Origin: SPDF01 sp963812085
GTDB lineage: Bacteria; Gemmatimonadota; Gemmatimonadetes; Gemmatimonadales; GWC2-71-9
Reading direction: 5' to 3'
NCBI GenBank assembly: GCA_963812085.1
Contig: CAWETL010000009.1
Coordinates: forward strand, 62,001 to 126,000
Length of the DNA stretch: 64,000 nucleotides
Positions 45,797-54,869 of this stretch are shown in pieces. Each line of letters opens with the position of its first letter. Positions within the stretch are counted from its first letter, which is position 1. The translations under genes were made by a program, and so were the position numbers. The notes beneath the pieces are model-generated. The model did not search any database and had not been told where the DNA came from. It was given only the letters and a program-made list of their open reading frames with translations.

Positions 45797-47521
45797 TCAG
45801 GGAGCCGCCGGGCGGTACCCCGGACCCCGCACCACCCGCCCGGGCATGCTGTCGGTGGGGGCGCCGTCCCGCAGGACGGGCACGCCGTTCACCCAGACGT
45901 CGCGAACTCCGGTGGCGTACTGGTGCGGCTCGGCGAAGGTGGCCCGGTCGGCGATCGTGGCCGGATCGAACACCACCACGTCCGCGAAATAGCCCGGCGC
46001 CAGGCGGCCGCGCCGCTTGATCTTGAGGTGTTCCGCAGGCAGCGAGGTGAGCCGGCGGATGGCCTCGGGCAGCGGCACGAGCTGTTCCTCCCGGACATAC
46101 TTGCCCAGGAGCCGCGCGAAGTTCCCATAGGCGCGCGGGTGGGTGCCCGAGAGCAGGAAGACGCCCTCCGTGCTCATCGAGCCGGCGTCGGACCCGAAGC
46201 TCATGTAGGGGAGCTGGACCTCCCGCCGCACGTTGTCCTCGGACATCGTGAAGAACACGCAGCCGACCCGGCTGTTGTCCTCGATCACCAGGTCCATCGC
46301 CGTTTCCTCCGGCGAAGTCCCCCGCTCCGCCGCCACTTCCGCCAGGGTCTTTCCCGTCAGCGGCTTGAGGGCGGGGTTCTTGAAGCCCACCAGCAGGATG
46401 CCCTGTGCGCCCCCGGCGTTCACGAAGGCGTTGTCGAAGCCGCCGCCGCCCCGCATCTGCTTGAGCAGGCGCGCCCGGATGACCGGGTCCTTGAGCCGCG
46501 CCACCCAGGCGTCGTGTCCCCCCTCCTGCACCCAGGTCGGCATCGTGGCGTCGAGTCCGGTCGCGCTCGCCGGATAGGTGTACATGTCCGCGGTGATCTG
46601 CAGGCCCGCGGCACGGGCCGAATCGATGAGCGCCAGCAGCGAGTCGAGCTTTCCCCAGTTGGCCCGCCCCGAGGCCTTGAGGTGGTAGATCTCGGCCGGA
46701 ACGCCGGCCTGGCTCGCGATGGTGATCAGCTCACGCGCGGCCGTGAGGAGGCCGCTCCCCTCGTCCCGCATGTGCGAGATGTACATCCCGCCCGACTCGC
46801 CGGCCGCCTTCGCGAGGGCGATCAGTTCGTCGGTGGTGGCGTAGTTGGCCGGGGCGTAGATCAGCGACGACCCGACACCGAGCGCCCCCTCCGCCATCGC
46901 CTGCCGGACGAGCTCCTGCATCCGGGCCAGTTCTTCCGGCGTCGCCGGACGGTCGGCGTACCCCACTTCGTGGACCCGGACCGTCGTCGCGCCGATAAAC
47001 GACGCGACGTTGGTCGCGATCCCCTTGGACACGAGGTGGTCCAGGTACTCCCCGAGCGTCGTCCAGGGCACCTCGTACTTGATGTCGCCCTGCCGGGCAA
47101 TCATCTCCGCGCGCATCGAGTCGGTCAGCGGGCCCATCGACCCGCCCTCGCCGAACACCTCGAGCGTCACGCCCTGGCGGAGGTCGCCCTGGGAACGGCC
47201 GTCGGCCAGCAGGTCCTCCACCGCCCAGCTCAGCATGTTGATGAACCCGGGGGCCACCGCGAGTCCGGTGGCGTCCGCCTCCGCCCGGCCCCTGGACGCA
47301 GAGAGGTCGCCGATCGCGGCGACCGAGTCGCCGCGGATCCCGACGTCGGCCACCACCGGCACGCCGCCGGTGCCGTCGTACACGGTGCCGTGGCGGATGA
47401 CGACGTCGTACTCGGGGTTGGAGCGGCAGGCGGTCAGCGCGGCGATGCCGCAGAGCAACAGCAGGTGGCCGTGGCGCACGAGGGTGTCCGGATGGGAGGT
47501 TGGTCGAACAGGGTTCGGCAC
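45797..47521 (-). CDS. D-aminoacylase-like amidohydrolase lipoprotein
   Basis: Exported amidohydrolase of 574 aa similar to N-acyl-D-amino-acid deacylases. Lipobox LTAC gives C32. The amidohydrolase N-terminal strand reads YDVVIRHGTVYDGTGG, then FINMLSWAVEDLLADG, MYISHMRDEGSG (metal histidine), EIYHLKASGRANWGK and FGSDAGSMS. A tail VVFDPATIADRATF and GVRDVWVNGVPVL close the composite beta domain. Such proteins release D-amino acids from N-acylated or peptide-linked forms. GTG 47521 has GGAG at 9 nt; a second GTG (47479) would shorten the signal sequence. It is not overlapping hutU, so separate regulation is likely. Confidence 0.88.
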   Translation of the reverse strand: MPNPVRPTSHPDTLVRHGHLLLLCGIAALTACRSNPEYDVVIRHGTVYDGTGGVPVVADVGIRGDSVAAIGDLSASRGRAEADATGLAVAPGFINMLSWAVEDLLADGRSQGDLRQGVTLEVFGEGGSMGPLTDSMRAEMIARQGDIKYEVPWTTLGEYLDHLVSKGIATNVASFIGATTVRVHEVGYADRPATPEELARMQELVRQAMAEGALGVGSSLIYAPANYATTDELIALAKAAGESGGMYISHMRDEGSGLLTAARELITIASQAGVPAEIYHLKASGRANWGKLDSLLALIDSARAAGLQITADMYTYPASATGLDATMPTWVQEGGHDAWVARLKDPVIRARLLKQMRGGGGFDNAFVNAGGAQGILLVGFKNPALKPLTGKTLAEVAAERGTSPEETAMDLVIEDNSRVGCVFFTMSEDNVRREVQLPYMSFGSDAGSMSTEGVFLLSGTHPRAYGNFARLLGKYVREEQLVPLPEAIRRLTSLPAEHLKIKRRGRLAPGYFADVVVFDPATIADRATFAEPHQYATGVRDVWVNGVPVLRDGAPTDSMPGRVVRGPGYRPAAP

Positions 47522-47568
47522 GGGCCAAGGCTCCGGCGGGACCGGCGGCCTTCGCCTGGGGATGTCGC

Positions 47569-48405
47569 TCAGGTCAGGCGGTCGAGCTCCGCACGCATGT
47601 CGAGCGCCGATGCCCAGCGCTGCTCCCGGTCCTTGGCCAGCGCGCGCTGGACGGCGTTCGCCAGCCCGGCGGGCGTCTCCGGGCGGAGCTCCGCGATCCT
47701 CGGCGCCTCGGCGGTCTGCTGGAGTTGCAGGACCACGGCCTCGCTCCGGTGCACGAACGGCGGCCGGCCGGCCAGCGCCTCGAAGAGGACGCAGCCGAGG
47801 GAGTAGATGTCGCTCCGGTGGTCGAGGTCGCGAACGGCGACCACCTGTTCGGGGCTCATGTAGGACGACGTGCCCACCGTGAAGCCCGAGCGCGTGAGCT
47901 TTTCGTCACCGGCCGCCTCGATGGCCCGGGCGATCCCGAAGTCGAGCAGCATGGCGCCCTCCGCGGAGAGGACGATGTTGTCGGGCTTCACGTCGCGATG
48001 GACCACGTTGTTGGCGTGGGCGTAGGCGAGGGCGTCCAGCACGTCGCGCCCGATGCGCACGGCGTCGTCGATGGTGGCGCGCCCCACCCGGGTGATGTGC
48101 TCCTTGAGCGTCGGCCCCTCGATGTACGCCATGGCCAGGTAGACCAGCCAGTCGCGCTCGCCGTAGTCCAGCAGCTTGGCCACGTGGGGGTGTTCGAGGC
48201 GGGAGAGCGTCTTGATTTCCCGGAGGAACCGGTCGGCCGTGGCGGTGACCACCAGCTCCGGGTGGAGCACCTTGAGCGCCACCGCCTGCCCATCCAGGGT
48301 CCGGGCAAAAAAGACCCGGCCGGCCCCACCGCGCGCCAGTTCGCGCTCGACCGTGTAGCGATCGCGCAGGGCTTCCTGGACCATCGGGAGCAGGTCACGC
48401 CGCAT
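47569..48405 (-). CDS. Hanks-type Ser/Thr protein kinase, catalytic domain only
   Basis: A 278-aa kinase without membrane helix or sensor part: glycine loop ARGGAGRVF, VALK lysine, HRDVKPDN, DFG in LLDFGIARA and SPEQ as the APE equivalent. All catalytic residues are present. It lies head-to-head with the ECF sigma gene with a 124-nt gap, suggesting a link between the kinase and the sigma/anti-sigma module, but no direct evidence exists. ATG 48405 gives a kinase starting 18 residues before the glycine loop region; upstream codons are low complexity. Confidence 0.9.
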   Translation of the reverse strand: MRRDLLPMVQEALRDRYTVERELARGGAGRVFFARTLDGQAVALKVLHPELVVTATADRFLREIKTLSRLEHPHVAKLLDYGERDWLVYLAMAYIEGPTLKEHITRVGRATIDDAVRIGRDVLDALAYAHANNVVHRDVKPDNIVLSAEGAMLLDFGIARAIEAAGDEKLTRSGFTVGTSSYMSPEQVVAVRDLDHRSDIYSLGCVLFEALAGRPPFVHRSEAVVLQLQQTAEAPRIAELRPETPAGLANAVQRALAKDREQRWASALDMRAELDRLT

Positions 48406-48492
48406 CAGGTGTCGACCTCCGTTGCACGCTGTAAGGTCGGCCCCCGCGTGCCCCGGGCGCAAGGCCGGGAATTGCCCGCTTCCCCGAGGGGT

Positions 48493-48521
48493 GCAACCTT
48501 TTCCGGCCGGGGGCCGTCCAA
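48493..48521 (+). promoter_or_regulatory. ECF-type promoter of the sigma-anti-sigma operon
   Basis: GCAACC (48493-48498), 16-nt spacer starting with TTTT, and CGTCCAA (48515-48521). This is the AAC/CGTC layout of ECF-dependent promoters, so the sigma factor probably autoregulates. Transcription would start within a few bases of the ATG at 48530. Confidence 0.6.
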
Positions 48522-48529
48522 CCCCGTGC

Positions 48530-49102
48530 ATGCCAACCCCAGCTTCCGGAGTCCCGGCCCTGTCCCGAGACCCCTCCGAACCGCGGTACGCAGCAGACGC
48601 CGTCGAGGTCACCCTCGCCGCGAGTGGGGACGCGCACGCCTTCGAGCGGCTCTACCGGCGGCACGTCACGCGGATCCACAACCTGGTGCGCCGGATGCAC
48701 GGCGCGGACGACAGCGAGGAAGTGACGCAGGACATCTTCGTGCGGGCCTGGGAGAAGCTGGGGACGTTCCGCGGAGAATCGGCGTTCTCGACCTGGCTCC
48801 ATCGGCTGGCGGTGAACGTGATCCTGGCACGGCGGGAGGAACGGGGACGGCGGCGCTCGCGCTACAGCGAGGATGAGGCGCTCCTCGAGGCGGCACCGGC
48901 CCGGCGGATCTCCCCCGAGGCGGCGATGGACATCGAGGGGGCGCTTTCCCGGCTCCCCGCAGGCGCCCGGGAGGTCTTCGTGCTCCACGATGTCGAGGGC
49001 TACCGCCACGAGGAGATCGCCGACATGCTCGGCCTCGCGACCGGCACCTCGAAGTCTCAGCTCCACCGGGCCCGCATGGCGCTCCGCGCCTGGCTCGATT
49101 GA
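48530..49102 (+). CDS. ECF RNA polymerase sigma factor
   Basis: A 190-aa sigma factor with region 2 (FERLYRRHVTRIHNLVRRM, EVTQDIFVRAWEKLGTFRGESAFSTWLHRLAVNVIL) and region 4 (LPAGAREVFVLHDVEGYRHEEIADMLGLATGTSKSQL). ATG 48530 is chosen because an ECF promoter ends 8 nt before it; longer ORF versions contain only Pro/Gly-rich sequence. The anti-sigma gene follows with 17 nt between. It heads an operon with the anti-sigma factor and two DUF4097 proteins. Confidence 0.92.
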   Translation: MPTPASGVPALSRDPSEPRYAADAVEVTLAASGDAHAFERLYRRHVTRIHNLVRRMHGADDSEEVTQDIFVRAWEKLGTFRGESAFSTWLHRLAVNVILARREERGRRRSRYSEDEALLEAAPARRISPEAAMDIEGALSRLPAGAREVFVLHDVEGYRHEEIADMLGLATGTSKSQLHRARMALRAWLD

Positions 49103-49119
49103 ACGACGGGAAGGACCCT

Positions 49120-49809
49120 ATGACCGATCAGTGGATGGACCGACTCTCCGAATACCTCGATGGCGACCTCGCCCCGGGCGAGCGTGCCGCGCTCGAGGCG
49201 CACCTGGTCGACTGCGCCGTCTGCCGGACCACGGTGGACGAGCTCCGGCGGGTCGTCACCCGCGCGCACGCCCTCGTGGATCAGCCCGTCGGTCGCGACC
49301 TCTGGCCGGGGATCGCCGAGCGGATCGGGGCGGCCGGCACTCCGGTCATCGACCTCGCGTCCCGGCGCGCCCGCCGGCGGTTTTCCCTCAGCCTGCCCCA
49401 GCTGGCCGCGGCGGCCGTGCTGCTGGTCGCGGCCACGGCGGGTGGCACCTCGCTGGCGCTCCGGGCCCGCCCCGCACGCCTGCCGGCCGTTCCGGGCCAG
49501 GGCACCGTCGCCTCCCCGGGCACGCGGGTCATCCCGGCAGGGCTCCCCGACAAGGCCCAGGTGAGTTACGACGCGGCCGTGAGCGACCTGGAGCGTGCGC
49601 TCGACGCCGGCCGGCACCGCCTCGCCCCGAAGACCGTCCTCGTGCTCGAGAAGAACCTGGCCCGGATCGATGCGGCCATCGACGAGGCCCGCGCCGCCCT
49701 CAAGGCGGACCCGGCGAACGTGTACCTGAACACGCACCTCGCGAACACCCTGCAACAGAAACTCGAACTGCTCCGGCAGGCCACCGCGCTCGCCGACGCG
49801 CAGAGCTGA
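49120..49809 (+). CDS. Membrane-anchored zinc-finger anti-sigma factor
   Basis: A 229-aa protein with a cytoplasmic HxxxCxxC zinc finger (H28, C32, C35) of the zf-HC2 type, one transmembrane helix (about 92-115) and an exported C-terminal part ending in a predicted coiled coil (LERALDAGRHRL, LQQKLELLRQATAL). It should bind and inhibit the sigma factor encoded just upstream until an envelope signal arrives. ATG 49120 has GGGAAGGA upstream and is preferred to the TTG at 49099. Confidence 0.9.
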   Translation: MTDQWMDRLSEYLDGDLAPGERAALEAHLVDCAVCRTTVDELRRVVTRAHALVDQPVGRDLWPGIAERIGAAGTPVIDLASRRARRRFSLSLPQLAAAAVLLVAATAGGTSLALRARPARLPAVPGQGTVASPGTRVIPAGLPDKAQVSYDAAVSDLERALDAGRHRLAPKTVLVLEKNLARIDAAIDEARAALKADPANVYLNTHLANTLQQKLELLRQATALADAQS

Positions 49810-49820
49810 AAGGACCGACC

Positions 49821-50660
49821 ATGCTGATCATCACCGCCGCCCTCCTGGGCGCCCTGAGTGCCGCCCCCGCCGCCGACACCACCATCGCGGTGACGAAGGG
49901 GACGAGACTCGAGGTCAACAACTTCTCCGGGCGGGTGACCGTCACGGCGTGGAACCGGGACGAGGTCCAGATCCGCTGGACCTCGACCGACGACGACGCG
50001 AACATCCGCGTCCAGCGGTCTCCGGGGGAGATCCGCGTCGCCCAGGACATGCGAAACGGGCCCACCGAGATCGACGTGACCATCAACGCACCGGCCTGGA
50101 TGGCGCTCTCGCTCCAGGGGAACGAGACGGCCATGGTGGTGAGCGGGATGGCGGCGGCGGTCCGGGCGCAGTCGGTGGACGGCGACATCACCCTCAGCGG
50201 CGGGGCCGACAACGTGTCGGTCAACTCGATCGAGGGCGCCGTGCAGGTCGATGGCGCGCGCGGCAACATCGAGATCCAGTCCGTGGACGGCGACATCACG
50301 GTGCGAAACGTCGTCGGCGCGCTGACCGTGCAGGGTGTGGACGGCGACGTACGCCTCGAGGACATCACGTCCTCGGCGGTGCGGGTCACGACCGTGGACG
50401 GCAACATCCACTTCAGCGGCCCGATCGCGAGCAACGGCTCGTACAGCTTCAAGACCCACGACGGCGACATCGGCATCCGCCCCGCCGGGACGCTCAACGC
50501 CACGGTGTCGGTCTCCACCTTCAGCGGAGACTTCGAGTCCGCGTCCCCGGTCACCATCAGCGGAAGCCAGGACGGGAAGCGGTTCAGCTTCACGGTCGGC
50601 ACCGGGAGCGCCCGCCTCGACCTCGAAGCCTTCGACGGGCAGATCCGCCTCGAAAAGTGA
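49821..50660 (+). CDS. Exported DUF4097-type beta-repeat protein A
   Basis: A 279-aa protein with a short signal peptide (MLIITAALLGALSAAPA). It consists of regularly spaced beta strands with the phrase SVDGDI/TVDGNI repeated (QSVDGDITL, QSVDGDITV, QGVDGDVRL, TTVDGNIHF), typical of the right-handed beta structure of DUF4097/DUF4098 proteins. The family is often encoded with envelope-stress ECF systems. AAAGGA precedes ATG 49821, 11 nt after the anti-sigma stop, so it is in the same transcript. Confidence 0.85.
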   Translation: MLIITAALLGALSAAPAADTTIAVTKGTRLEVNNFSGRVTVTAWNRDEVQIRWTSTDDDANIRVQRSPGEIRVAQDMRNGPTEIDVTINAPAWMALSLQGNETAMVVSGMAAAVRAQSVDGDITLSGGADNVSVNSIEGAVQVDGARGNIEIQSVDGDITVRNVVGALTVQGVDGDVRLEDITSSAVRVTTVDGNIHFSGPIASNGSYSFKTHDGDIGIRPAGTLNATVSVSTFSGDFESASPVTISGSQDGKRFSFTVGTGSARLDLEAFDGQIRLEK

Positions 50661-50692
50661 CTCGCGACTTCATCCTTCTGAGGAGCCCCACC

Positions 50693-51514
50693 ATGCAGAC
50701 CCTGTCCACCCTCGGCATCGCGTTCGTCGCGTGGGCCGGCTACTCGGCGGCCGACCACGTCCTGCACCTGCCCGCGTCCCACCCCGTGGCCGCCATCCAG
50801 GCGCCGGCGTGGAACTGGAGCGGCACCGTGGCGCGCGGCAAGACCATCGAGATCAAGGGCATCAACGGCGACGTCCGCGCCACCGCCTCCACCGGCAGCC
50901 AGGTGACGGTTTCCGCGGTCAAGAAGGGGCGCAAGTCCGACCCGGAGAGCGTCAAGATCGAGGTGGTCACCACCGACGCCGGCGTGACGATCTGCGCGGT
51001 GTACCCCGGCGACGGCAAGCGGCCGAACACCTGCGAATCCGGCAAGGATGGCCACATGAACACGAAGGACAACGACGTGACCGTCGACTTCACGGTCCAG
51101 GTGCCGGCGGGAGTGAAGTTCTCCGGCCAGACCGTGAACGGCTCGGTGGGGACCGACCGCCTCGGGAGCGACGCCGACGTCTCCACCGTCAACGGCGACG
51201 TCAAGGTGATCGCCGCAGGGGTCGTCCGGGCGAACACGGTGAACGGCTCCGTCGACGTGTCGATGGGGCGCGCAGACTGGACCGGTGCCGTGCACCTCAG
51301 CACGGTCAACGGCAGCATCCGGGCGACCCTGCCGCCGAGCTTCAGCGCCACCATCAACGGCAGCACGGTCAACGGCAGCATCGAATCCGAGTTTCCCCTG
51401 ACCGTCCAGGGCAAGTTCGGGCCGCGGAGCATCCACGGCACGATCGGCTCGGGCGGACGGACCCTGGACCTGGAGACCGTCAACGGCAGCATCACGCTCG
51501 CCAAGGGCTCCTGA
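50693..51514 (+). CDS. Exported DUF4097-type beta-repeat protein B
   Basis: A 273-aa relative of the preceding protein with a signal sequence (TLGIAFVAWAGYSAA) and TVNG repeats (INGDVRA, QTVNGSVG, STVNGDVKV, NTVNGSVDV, STVNGSIRA, STVNGSIES, ETVNGSITL). A pair of cysteines (C112 and C105 region, ICAVYPGDGKRPNTC) may form a disulfide. GAGGAG precedes ATG 50693. The two paralogues differ in the repeat phrase (VDG versus VNG), suggesting an old duplication and separate roles. Confidence 0.85.
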   Translation: MQTLSTLGIAFVAWAGYSAADHVLHLPASHPVAAIQAPAWNWSGTVARGKTIEIKGINGDVRATASTGSQVTVSAVKKGRKSDPESVKIEVVTTDAGVTICAVYPGDGKRPNTCESGKDGHMNTKDNDVTVDFTVQVPAGVKFSGQTVNGSVGTDRLGSDADVSTVNGDVKVIAAGVVRANTVNGSVDVSMGRADWTGAVHLSTVNGSIRATLPPSFSATINGSTVNGSIESEFPLTVQGKFGPRSIHGTIGSGGRTLDLETVNGSITLAKGS

Positions 51515-51570
51515 CGCCTGAAACTCGCGGCCGACTCGGCTCGTCCGGTAAACAACCGACTACACCTGTA

Positions 51571-51606
51571 GGAGCGGCCGCCGCCGCCGTGCGCGGCGGC
51601 CGCTCC
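51571..51606 (+). terminator. GC-rich stem-loop after the ECF operon
   Basis: A stem of about 14 bp (GGAGCGGCCGCCGC against GCGGCGGCCGCTCC) 57 nt after the second DUF4097 gene. No T-run follows, so it may be a weak or Rho-assisted terminator or a leader structure of the next gene. Confidence 0.45.
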
Positions 51607-51625
51607 GTGTCCCAGCCGAGAGCCG

Positions 51626-54310
51626 ATGCCCCGACTCCCCTCAAACACCCTGTCTCTGGTGCTGGCGTCCGCCCTCCTGTGGGCGGCGCCGTCCTTTGCC
51701 CAGACCGCGGACCCGGGCACCGGCAAGGTCGCCCGGGCCGTCCGCGTGGTCGGACCCTCCCCGCGCATCGACGGCCACCTGGACGACCCGGTCTGGGCCA
51801 CCGCCAGCTGGTTTTCCGACTTCACCCAGAAGGTCCCCGTCGAGGGCGGCGTCCCGACCGACCGGACCGAGGTGGCCTTCGCCTACGACGATGCCGCGCT
51901 CTACGTGGGTGCCCGGCTCTACAGCTCCCGCGTGGCGGAGATTCCCCGCCCGGTGACCCGGCGTGACCAGTTCAGCAACGCCGAGTACTTCATCGTCGCG
52001 CTCGACCCGTACCACGACAAGCGGACCGGCTACAGCTTCAGCATCAGTTCGGGCGGCGTGCAGGGAGACGCGTACCACCCCCAGGACGAGGAAGACAACC
52101 GCGACCCCGCCTTCAACCCGGTGTGGGACGCGCATATCCAGTTCGACAGCCTCGGCTGGTATGTCGAGATGCGGATTCCCTTCTCCCAGCTCCGGTTCAA
52201 CCAGCAGTCGGTCCAGGAGTGGGGCCTCAACATCAACCGGTGGCGCCCCGGCTTCAACGAGGACATCTACTGGGTGATGATCCCGCTCTCGACCTCGGGG
52301 TTCTTTTCGCACTTCGGGACCCTGGTCGGCATGGACCAGATCGCCCCGAGCCGCCGCGCCGAGATCATCCCCTACGTGGCGAGCACCGCCTCGTTCTCCG
52401 GGGCGCCCGGGGCCGGCAACCCCTTCAACGACGGCAGCACCGTGCAGAGCCGGGTCGGCGGAGACATCAAGGCCGGTCTCGGGTCAAACCTCACGCTGGA
52501 CGCCACGGTGAACCCCGACTTCGGCCAGGTGGAAGCGGACCCCGCCGTCGTGAACCTCACCGCGTTCGAGACGTTCTTTCCAGAACAGCGCCCGTTCTTC
52601 GTCGAGGGAAACCAGCTCCTGCAGGGAAACGGGCCGGGCTACTACTACTCCCGCCGGATCGGGGGTTCGCCCCAGGGGAGCGCGACGGCCGAGTTCGTGG
52701 ACGCCCCGAGCTATGCGACGATCATCGGCGCCGCCAAGCTGACCGGGCGGACCTCCTCCGGCATGTCGGTCGGCGCCCTCACCGCCCTCACCCAGCGCGA
52801 ATACGCCCAGACCTACGACTCCTCGACGTCCACGTTCGGCAAGGTGGAGGTGGAGCCGATGACGGCATACCTGGTGGGTCGGGCCCAGCAGGAATTCGGC
52901 AAATCGGCGTCCACCATCGGCGTCACGCTCACCGGGCTCGCCCGCAGCTTCAACGACGCCTCGGGGCTGGCGGACCAAATGAACAGCCAGGCGGCTTCCG
53001 GCGGGGTGGATTGGCTGCTGCGCCTCCGGAACGGGGAATACCAGCTCTCCGGGTATGCGGGCTTCAGCCACATCCGCGGCACCGAGGGCGCCGTGTCGCT
53101 CGTGCAGGAATCGTCGGCCCACTACTTCCAGCGGCCCGACCAGACCTACGCCACCTTCGACCCCACGCGCACCTCGCTCACCGGTTACACGGCGGCGCTC
53201 AGCGCGGACAAGACGGGGGGGAAGCACTGGACCGGCGGCGCCGTGCTCTCCACCGAGTCGCCGGGATTCGAGCTCAACGACGTGGGCCGGCTCACATCGG
53301 CCGACGACATCGACGCCTCGGGCTACATCAATTTTCGGCAGAACAACATGGGGAGAGTGTTCCGGCGCTACCGGCTCGGGGCCGCCCTGGCCAGCGGATG
53401 GAACTACGGCGGGACGCGCACCTATTCGATCTACCGCCTGAACACCAACTACACCTGGAAGAACTGGTGGAACACGTACGTCGGCGCCTTCTACCGTCCG
53501 CGGGCGACGAGCGACGACCTGACCCGGGGCGGCCCGCTGATGGGCACCCTGGAGTCCGCGGGCGTCGATGTCAGCCTGTTCGGCAACGAGGCCAAGAGCA
53601 CGACCGTCGGCGTGAACTTCGGCGGTCAAAGGAACGAACTCGGGGCGTCGGCCACGTACCTGAACGTCCGTCTCGGCGCGCGGCCCGGCAGCCGCTGGCA
53701 ACTCTCGGTGGCGCCCAACTGGCAGCATGCCGTCAACGCGCGACAGTACATCGGCGTGGTGGACGGGGGGACGCCCGCGACCTACGGCGGCCGGTACATT
53801 TTTTCCTGGGTGGACCAGACCACGCTCTCCATGCAGTTGCGGCTCAACTACTCCTTCACCCCGAGGCTGACCCTCGAGGTGTACGCCGAGCCCTTCGCGT
53901 CGAGCGGCAATTTTTCACGCTATGGAGAGCTGACGGCCGCCGGCGCGTCCACCCTGCGGACCTACGGCACGGACAACACCACGATCGTCGAGGACCCCTC
54001 CGGAAACTTCGAGGTCACGGACGCGAACAACGGGCAGACGTTCCCCATCGCGAACAACAACTTCAACGTCCTGTCCTACCGGAGCAACGTGGTATTGCGG
54101 TGGGAATGGCGGCCGGGGAGCGCCCTCTTCCTCATCTGGCAGCAGAACCGCTCGTCCAACTGTTCAGGAGGGTACGACACGGGGATGTGCTACCAGCCCA
54201 ACGTGACGCCCGGGAGCGGCCTCGGCCTGGGCGACCTCGCCGCGGCGCGGGGCACCCCGGGCGACAACATCGTCGTCATCAAGGCCACCTACTGGCTCTC
54301 CGTGCATTGA
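51626..54310 (+). CDS. DUF5916 outer-membrane protein with CBM9-like N-domain
   Basis: An 894-aa exported protein: signal peptide 1-25 (LASALLWAAPSFAQ), a CBM9-like beta sandwich (about 38-220; PRIDGHLDDPVWATA, VAFAYDDAALYVGARLY), then a long DUF5916 region predicted as an outer-membrane beta barrel, with many alternating strands and a terminal aromatic-rich end (VVIKATYWLSVH). It contains NPDFGQVEADPAVVNLTAFETFFPEQRPFF-type sequence typical of DUF5916. These proteins are common in Bacteroidota and Gemmatimonadota; substrate unknown, carbohydrate or peptide handling is suspected. Confidence 0.9.
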   Translation: MPRLPSNTLSLVLASALLWAAPSFAQTADPGTGKVARAVRVVGPSPRIDGHLDDPVWATASWFSDFTQKVPVEGGVPTDRTEVAFAYDDAALYVGARLYSSRVAEIPRPVTRRDQFSNAEYFIVALDPYHDKRTGYSFSISSGGVQGDAYHPQDEEDNRDPAFNPVWDAHIQFDSLGWYVEMRIPFSQLRFNQQSVQEWGLNINRWRPGFNEDIYWVMIPLSTSGFFSHFGTLVGMDQIAPSRRAEIIPYVASTASFSGAPGAGNPFNDGSTVQSRVGGDIKAGLGSNLTLDATVNPDFGQVEADPAVVNLTAFETFFPEQRPFFVEGNQLLQGNGPGYYYSRRIGGSPQGSATAEFVDAPSYATIIGAAKLTGRTSSGMSVGALTALTQREYAQTYDSSTSTFGKVEVEPMTAYLVGRAQQEFGKSASTIGVTLTGLARSFNDASGLADQMNSQAASGGVDWLLRLRNGEYQLSGYAGFSHIRGTEGAVSLVQESSAHYFQRPDQTYATFDPTRTSLTGYTAALSADKTGGKHWTGGAVLSTESPGFELNDVGRLTSADDIDASGYINFRQNNMGRVFRRYRLGAALASGWNYGGTRTYSIYRLNTNYTWKNWWNTYVGAFYRPRATSDDLTRGGPLMGTLESAGVDVSLFGNEAKSTTVGVNFGGQRNELGASATYLNVRLGARPGSRWQLSVAPNWQHAVNARQYIGVVDGGTPATYGGRYIFSWVDQTTLSMQLRLNYSFTPRLTLEVYAEPFASSGNFSRYGELTAAGASTLRTYGTDNTTIVEDPSGNFEVTDANNGQTFPIANNNFNVLSYRSNVVLRWEWRPGSALFLIWQQNRSSNCSGGYDTGMCYQPNVTPGSGLGLGDLAAARGTPGDNIVVIKATYWLSVH

Positions 54311-54329
54311 GCCGGCGGGGCCCGGAAGC

Positions 54330-54869
54330 TCAGCGACCGGCCCCCGCCAGAATCCGATCGATTTGCCGGCGGTGGACGAGGTCATGCGCCGCCAGCAGCC
54401 GGATCAGCCGCCCGACGCTTTCCAGGCCACGCTCCGCGTGAATGCCCGCCCGTTCCATCGCCGGCTGATCCAGGGACGTCCAGAGCCGGAGGTTGGCCGC
54501 CCTGGCGGCGGAAAAATCCCGGAGCGCAAGGGACGCATCGGCCGTCTCATACCCGAAGGCGGCCGCCCAGGCGTCCTGATCGTAGGCAGGGATCGGCGGC
54601 CGGTCCGCCGTCAGCATCAACCGGATCCGGAATCCGTTGACCACTTCGCTGTCGGCCAGGTGCTGCAGCACCCCGGCGACCGACCACTTGCCTTGCCCCT
54701 CTGGCTGGGTCAGGCGCGCCGGGGGAATTCCCGCAATCACCGCCGCCAGTGCGGCCGGTGTGGCGGCCAGCACGCTGAGCGGTTCCTGGTCGCCGAGGAG
54801 TTCGAGGAGGCTGGCGACATAGTCCGCCGTGGCGCGGGGGCCCTCACCCGCCTTGTTCGCGTATCGCAT
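54330..54869 (-). CDS. DinB-family putative metal-dependent protein
   Basis: A 179-aa four-helix-bundle protein of the DinB/YfiT-like superfamily. Putative metal-binding histidines are in LQHLADSE (helix 2) and HDLVHRRQI (helix 4). The family includes bacillithiol and mycothiol transferases as well as many of unknown function. ATG 54869 shares its A with the TGA of the ATP-grasp gene (TGATG), so the two are coupled. The start is supported by that overlap. Confidence 0.88.
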   Translation of the reverse strand: MRYANKAGEGPRATADYVASLLELLGDQEPLSVLAATPAALAAVIAGIPPARLTQPEGQGKWSVAGVLQHLADSEVVNGFRIRLMLTADRPPIPAYDQDAWAAAFGYETADASLALRDFSAARAANLRLWTSLDQPAMERAGIHAERGLESVGRLIRLLAAHDLVHRRQIDRILAGAGR

